Assembly: GCA_028023455.1 (NCBI GenBank) | Contig: JAQFVV010006197.1 | Coordinates: 19,405,254 to 19,469,253, forward strand | From: Epiperipatus broadwayi | Lineage: Eukaryota > Onychophora > Udeonychophora > Euonychophora > Peripatidae | Reading direction: 5' to 3' | DNA length: 64,000 nucleotides | In this document: one piece after another, positions 62,283 through 64,000 of the stretch | Numbering within the stretch: the first letter of the stretch is position 1 | Layout: each line of letters starts with the position of its first letter | Made by a program: the position numbers and the translations under genes | Notes under the pieces: model-generated | The model's input: the letters and a program-made list of their open reading frames with translations, nothing else | What the model was told of the DNA's origin: nothing | The model's database searches: none

Positions 62283-63077
62283 TTTTCAGATAAGTCAAGG
62301 TTTTATTAAATTAACTGAAATATAGTCAACTTATTTACCCATCAACGTAATCATCATTGAATGGACAGCTAAAGAACAATAATGTGCTAATTACAAATAT
62401 ATGTTCACACTATTCACTTACAGATGTTAAGTAGAGGTTTACTTTTAATTTTCATGAATTTATTGCAGATTATAAGCAATGCAGATTTTTTTTTCTTTGA
62501 CTGATTGAGAGTTTTATTTAATTTTTTTGACAAATAAAAAATATCTATTACTATGCAAAATAATAAAAATTTATCATACAAAAGATAAATAGCTCATATA
62601 TAAAGATAAACACTAATTTTATGTAATGAAGGAAAATATAAATGCTAAAAAAGCAAAAACATGAAATGATATGTTCCAATAATTAATGATAAGTTAATGT
62701 ATATGTTAAAGATTCCAAAAGAAGTAGTGATAAATTTCTTCTTTAATCATTTAGTCATTTGTTTGAAAAATGATATAACTTTGGATCTTGTACTAAGTAA
62801 TATATGTAGTATAACAATTCATTTTACTTAGCCAGATTGAGAATTTTGTTACTGTTCTTTAAATAATGAATCGATTCATACATTTTTAGTTTTTTGATTA
62901 AATAATCAATAAACAAGACGTCTAAAACATATGAAACTATCTACTGTGTGTATGTATATGTTCATCATTTTAAAATCTATATCCACATTTACAAGGTAAA
63001 CTGTTTAGTTTAATGTATAAAACCATTAAAAGATCACAAGATCATCATTTCCTATTCTAACAGAAGCTGTTAAAACA
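62283..63077. other. AT-rich spacer
   Basis: No supported feature. Confidence 0.5.
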
Positions 63078-63275
63078 GTAGCAAACTCTCTAGACAGTAG
63101 TGCCACATAGTGCAAGCCTTGGTAATCAATGGATGCAAGAAGGTTTGTGCATGAAATCCATATCTAGATTTGTACTTAAAATCCTTACATAGTGCCTACT
63201 CATCCAATATCCCCAAACTAGTTTCTAGCTTGTGGCTTTCACTTGGTGGCAGTACTGTATGGAGAGTTTGCTACC
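63078..63275 (-). repeat. Rearranged relic of the 456-nt hammerhead repeat with inverted ends
   Basis: The left part matches 48381-48510 in the same (minus) orientation, including the 3' half of the hammerhead (CAAACTAGTTTC in place of CAGACTAGTTTC). The match stops inside the ribozyme core at GGCTTTCA, then jumps to CTTGGTGGCAGTACTGTATG, which belongs to the same unit in plus orientation. As a result GTAGCAAACTCTC at the left and GAGAGTTTGCTAC at the right are inverted repeats. The CTGATGA core is lost, so no ribozyme remains. Confidence 0.7.
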
Positions 63276-63324
63276 GATTTAATATAATGAAAATGTGACA
63301 ACTTCGGAGATTTAGATTCGTAGA

Positions 63325-63390
63325 TTGCGGCCCAGTTTTGTTACTTCTGGTTCTCAGGCTTCTCGTGAAATCCCAAGCAATAAATCATAT
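63325..63390 (+). repeat. Truncated tRNA-derived SINE
   Basis: TTGCGGCCCAGTTTTGTTAC then CTGGTTCTCAGGCTTCTCGT and GAAATCCCAAGCAATAAA match the 3' half of the copies at 33515 and 62119. The tRNA-like head is missing. Confidence 0.5.
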
Positions 63391-64000
63391 GATTATTTTT
63401 TATAAGCTATATATATCCTTTGATCCTTTTTATATTCTATGTATGGTTAATAATAGAATTAAATTTTTTCTGTTTTTAATAACACAGAGTTGAATTAGAT
63501 AAAAATACAGCTTTTATTATAAATAAAATATAATGCTTCTTTTCTAAAGAAATTGTGCAAATGATAATCAAATCAAACTGTTGCACAGAGGCGACAATAA
63601 CTGCGAAATGTCAATATAATTTCTTTGACTACAATAGTTTGCTAATTTGAAAACAAATTTTCTTTTTTTGGCTGACAGCATTTCCAACTTAAAGTTAAAT
63701 AAAAACAATTATTAAAATAAACGAATTATTTCTGATGTCAGTTAATAAAAAAGAAAAAAAACTAAAAAGTGACAAGTTGAAAAGTGAAATGACAAGTTTA
63801 TCTTTGTCATTATCAATTCTCCACCAAATGGGTGGAAAAATATCTTTCAACTACTTCATTAAAGACCTAGATATTTATTATTATTTAAAAAGTAATTCAT
63901 ATATGTACAAAAACATACATACATAGAGACATATTTACAATGAATATCATTATTTTAGACGGCCAATATCAAAATGAACATTATAGGATTCTATTAACGT
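63391..64000. other. AT-rich spacer to window end
   Basis: The 63-codon plus frame at 63735-63926 is lysine/serine-rich and unrecognised. Nothing else supported. Confidence 0.5.

Noticed and set aside
62106-62309. 67-codon plus frame
   Set aside because: Lies across a tRNA-derived SINE and an AT microsatellite.
1-64000. CRISPR arrays, operons, bacterial promoters or rRNA genes
   Set aside because: No regularly spaced short repeats, no dense coding, no rRNA-like sequence; the element content is animal-type.

Overview
This is AT-rich eukaryotic DNA with no recognisable host protein-coding gene. No open reading frame outside mobile elements resembles a known protein; most are under 100 codons and fit chance in such DNA. 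Everything I can identify is a transposable element or a relic of one: long interspersed elements (LINEs), tRNA-derived short elements (SINEs), hAT and Tigger/pogo-type DNA elements, a fold-back element, and two families of non-autonomous retroelements carrying hammerhead ribozymes. This looks like an intergenic or intronic stretch of an animal genome. Hammerhead-bearing small retroelements, RTE-like LINEs and tRNA SINEs together would suit a mollusc, but that is a weak inference and no species is claimed.

Layout. 0-10 kb: a 20-bp inverted repeat, a hammerhead-family relic (3.5 kb) and a decayed Tigger-like element (4.3-5.4 kb). 10.8-11.8 kb: a Tigger-like element with a 120-bp insertion inside it. 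11.8-14.2 kb: an older, less AT-rich decayed element whose core reappears inverted at 50.9 kb. 16.2-16.5 kb: a promoter-like patch. 17.7-19.1 kb: a fold-back element with 340-bp tandem units and a 9-bp target duplication. 22 kb: two tRNA-like SINE copies. 24.7-26.0 kb: the third Tigger-like copy. 31.5-34 kb: a hAT miniature element, then a LINE reverse-transcriptase relic split by a SINE. 38.3 kb: a second hAT miniature element with a perfect 8-bp target duplication. 41.4-45.6 kb: a nearly full-length but dead LINE (zinc-knuckle ORF1, endonuclease, reverse transcriptase). 46.2-46.8 kb and 48.4-49.5 kb: the two hammerhead elements. 50-52 kb: the counterpart of the 12-14 kb element. 55.5-56.1 kb: an RTE-like LINE relic on the minus strand. 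59.5-60.3 kb: A-rich repeats. 61-63.4 kb: more LINE, SINE and hammerhead-family relics.

The most interesting content is the hammerhead pair. At 46 kb a minus-strand unit of 423 nt begins exactly where its own ribozyme would cleave, runs through one ribozyme, and continues about 173 nt into a second unit. At 48.4-49.5 kb a related 456-nt unit is present as two head-to-head 1.2-1.3-unit copies, flanked as one insertion by a 14-bp target duplication; the plus-directed arm also stops 172 nt past its cleavage site. This fits insertion of self-cleaved multimeric or circular RNA by target-primed reverse transcription, as in animal retrozymes and Penelope-like elements. No Penelope-type enzyme is encoded here, so both would depend on enzymes supplied in trans.
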